NCBI GenBank assembly: GCA_965227905.1
Contig: OZ245780.1
Location: forward strand, 5,270,001 to 5,334,000
Source of the DNA: CBDDHT01 sp965227905
GTDB lineage: Bacteria > Pseudomonadota > Alphaproteobacteria > Rhizobiales > Methyloligellaceae
Length of the DNA stretch: 64,000 nucleotides
Reading direction: 5' to 3'
Within the stretch, counting starts at the first letter, position 1. Each line of letters starts with the position of its first letter. This document shows positions 63,700 to 64,000 of this stretch, one piece after another. Under the pieces are notes generated by a model. That model searched no databases. It was not told the origin of the DNA and was given only the letters and a program-made list of their open reading frames with translations. Made by a program: the position numbers and the translations under genes.

Positions 63700-64000
63700 A
63701 TGTCTCAAGAGCTTACAGTCCACGACGCTCTGATTTTCGTCATGGTCACCATGTCGGCGGTGGATCGCAAAATGACCGATGCAGAGCTTGGACGCATTGG
63801 CGATATCGTCAATCAGCTTCCCGTATTTCTGGACTATGAATCGAGCGAGTTGGTCAAAACCGCTGAAGCTTGCGGCGCCTACTTGAGCGAAGATGGCGGA
63901 TTGGACCGCGTTCTGGATCTCGTCAACGACTCATTGCCTGCAGAATTGCGCGAAACGGCCTATGCGCTTGCGGTCGAAGTCGCGGCCGCCGATCTCGATA
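63700..64000 (+). CDS. TerB-family (tellurite resistance-like) protein, cut by window edge
   Basis: The frame opens at ATG 63700 behind GGGAGG (9-base spacing) and stays open to the window end, 100 residues. It matches the TerB-like helical domain: VHDALIFVMVTMSAVDRKMTD, ELGRIGDIVNQLPVF, and the late ETAYALAVEVAAADLD with a metal-binding acidic pair. Such proteins are widespread and of unclear role; tellurite resistance is only the historical name. The C-terminal part lies outside the window. Confidence 0.8.
   Translation, partial: MSQELTVHDALIFVMVTMSAVDRKMTDAELGRIGDIVNQLPVFLDYESSELVKTAEACGAYLSEDGGLDRVLDLVNDSLPAELRETAYALAVEVAAADLD

Overview
The window looks like chromosome from an alphaproteobacterium, most likely of the Hyphomicrobiales (Rhizobiales) and probably marine or salt-tolerant. 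The evidence is the conserved block murA / DUF2948 / hisD / UPF0262 / low-molecular-weight phosphatase / maf / yacG, a class I lysyl-tRNA synthetase, a PodJ-like polarity protein, a pyrD-DUF952 pair, a tandem pair of AbcR-like small RNAs, and a cluster of sodium-handling genes. Base composition is moderately GC-rich, apart from a few AT-rich intergenic spots. No rRNA, transposase or CRISPR array was seen.

Layout. 1-642: the N-terminal part of a P4-type integrase next to tRNA-Phe, probably the edge of an integrated element that runs out of the window. 0.7-6.6 kb: housekeeping block (yacG, maf, phosphatase, UPF0262, hisD, DUF2948, murA). 6.7-9.5 kb: tRNA-Thr, a small winged-helix-like protein, an aminotransferase and mscL. 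9.7-16.7 kb: a CrbS/CrbR-type two-component system (an SLC5-fused sensor kinase and a LuxR-type regulator) beside a two-part sodium/solute symporter. 16.6-20.8 kb: peptidase, class IV aminotransferase coupled to a sulfotransferase-like protein, YjbQ and an esterase. 21-26 kb: PodJ-like Sel1 protein, then TauE/SafE with its TIGR02186 partner. 26.7-33 kb: nitronate monooxygenase-like protein and a three-gene molybdenum / flavin / iron-sulfur enzyme cluster of unknown substrate. 33-37.8 kb: a divergent pair of DJ-1/PfpI proteins (one a regulator), a DsbA/FrnE-like protein, a LysR regulator and an Old Yellow Enzyme. 37.9-43.6 kb: complete Mrp Na+/H+ antiporter operon. 43.9-48.6 kb: DUF465 protein, coiled-coil protein, tandem universal stress protein, an orphan F0 ATPase a/c pair, and a NaChBac-type voltage-gated channel. 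48.6-51.9 kb: PdeM and the DEXH helicase of the ligase-associated repair set. 52-61 kb: two exported caspase-like proteins around MATE, DUF6460, the small RNAs and pyrD-DUF952. 61.2-64 kb: a small membrane protein, lysK and the start of a TerB-family gene.

The most unusual items are: (1) an exported protein joining a caspase domain to a PotD-like periplasmic solute-binding domain (58944-60962), with a second exported caspase 5.5 kb away; (2) an F0 a/c pair with no stator or F1 genes, placed in a stress and sodium-ion neighbourhood with Mrp and a voltage-gated channel; (3) the cytoplasmic Mo/FAD/Fe-S cluster; (4) tandem minus-strand small RNAs with an anti-Shine-Dalgarno core; and (5) a family of long hairpin repeats, one copy having a perfect 39-bp stem. 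Functions are inferred from motifs and context; no database search was run.
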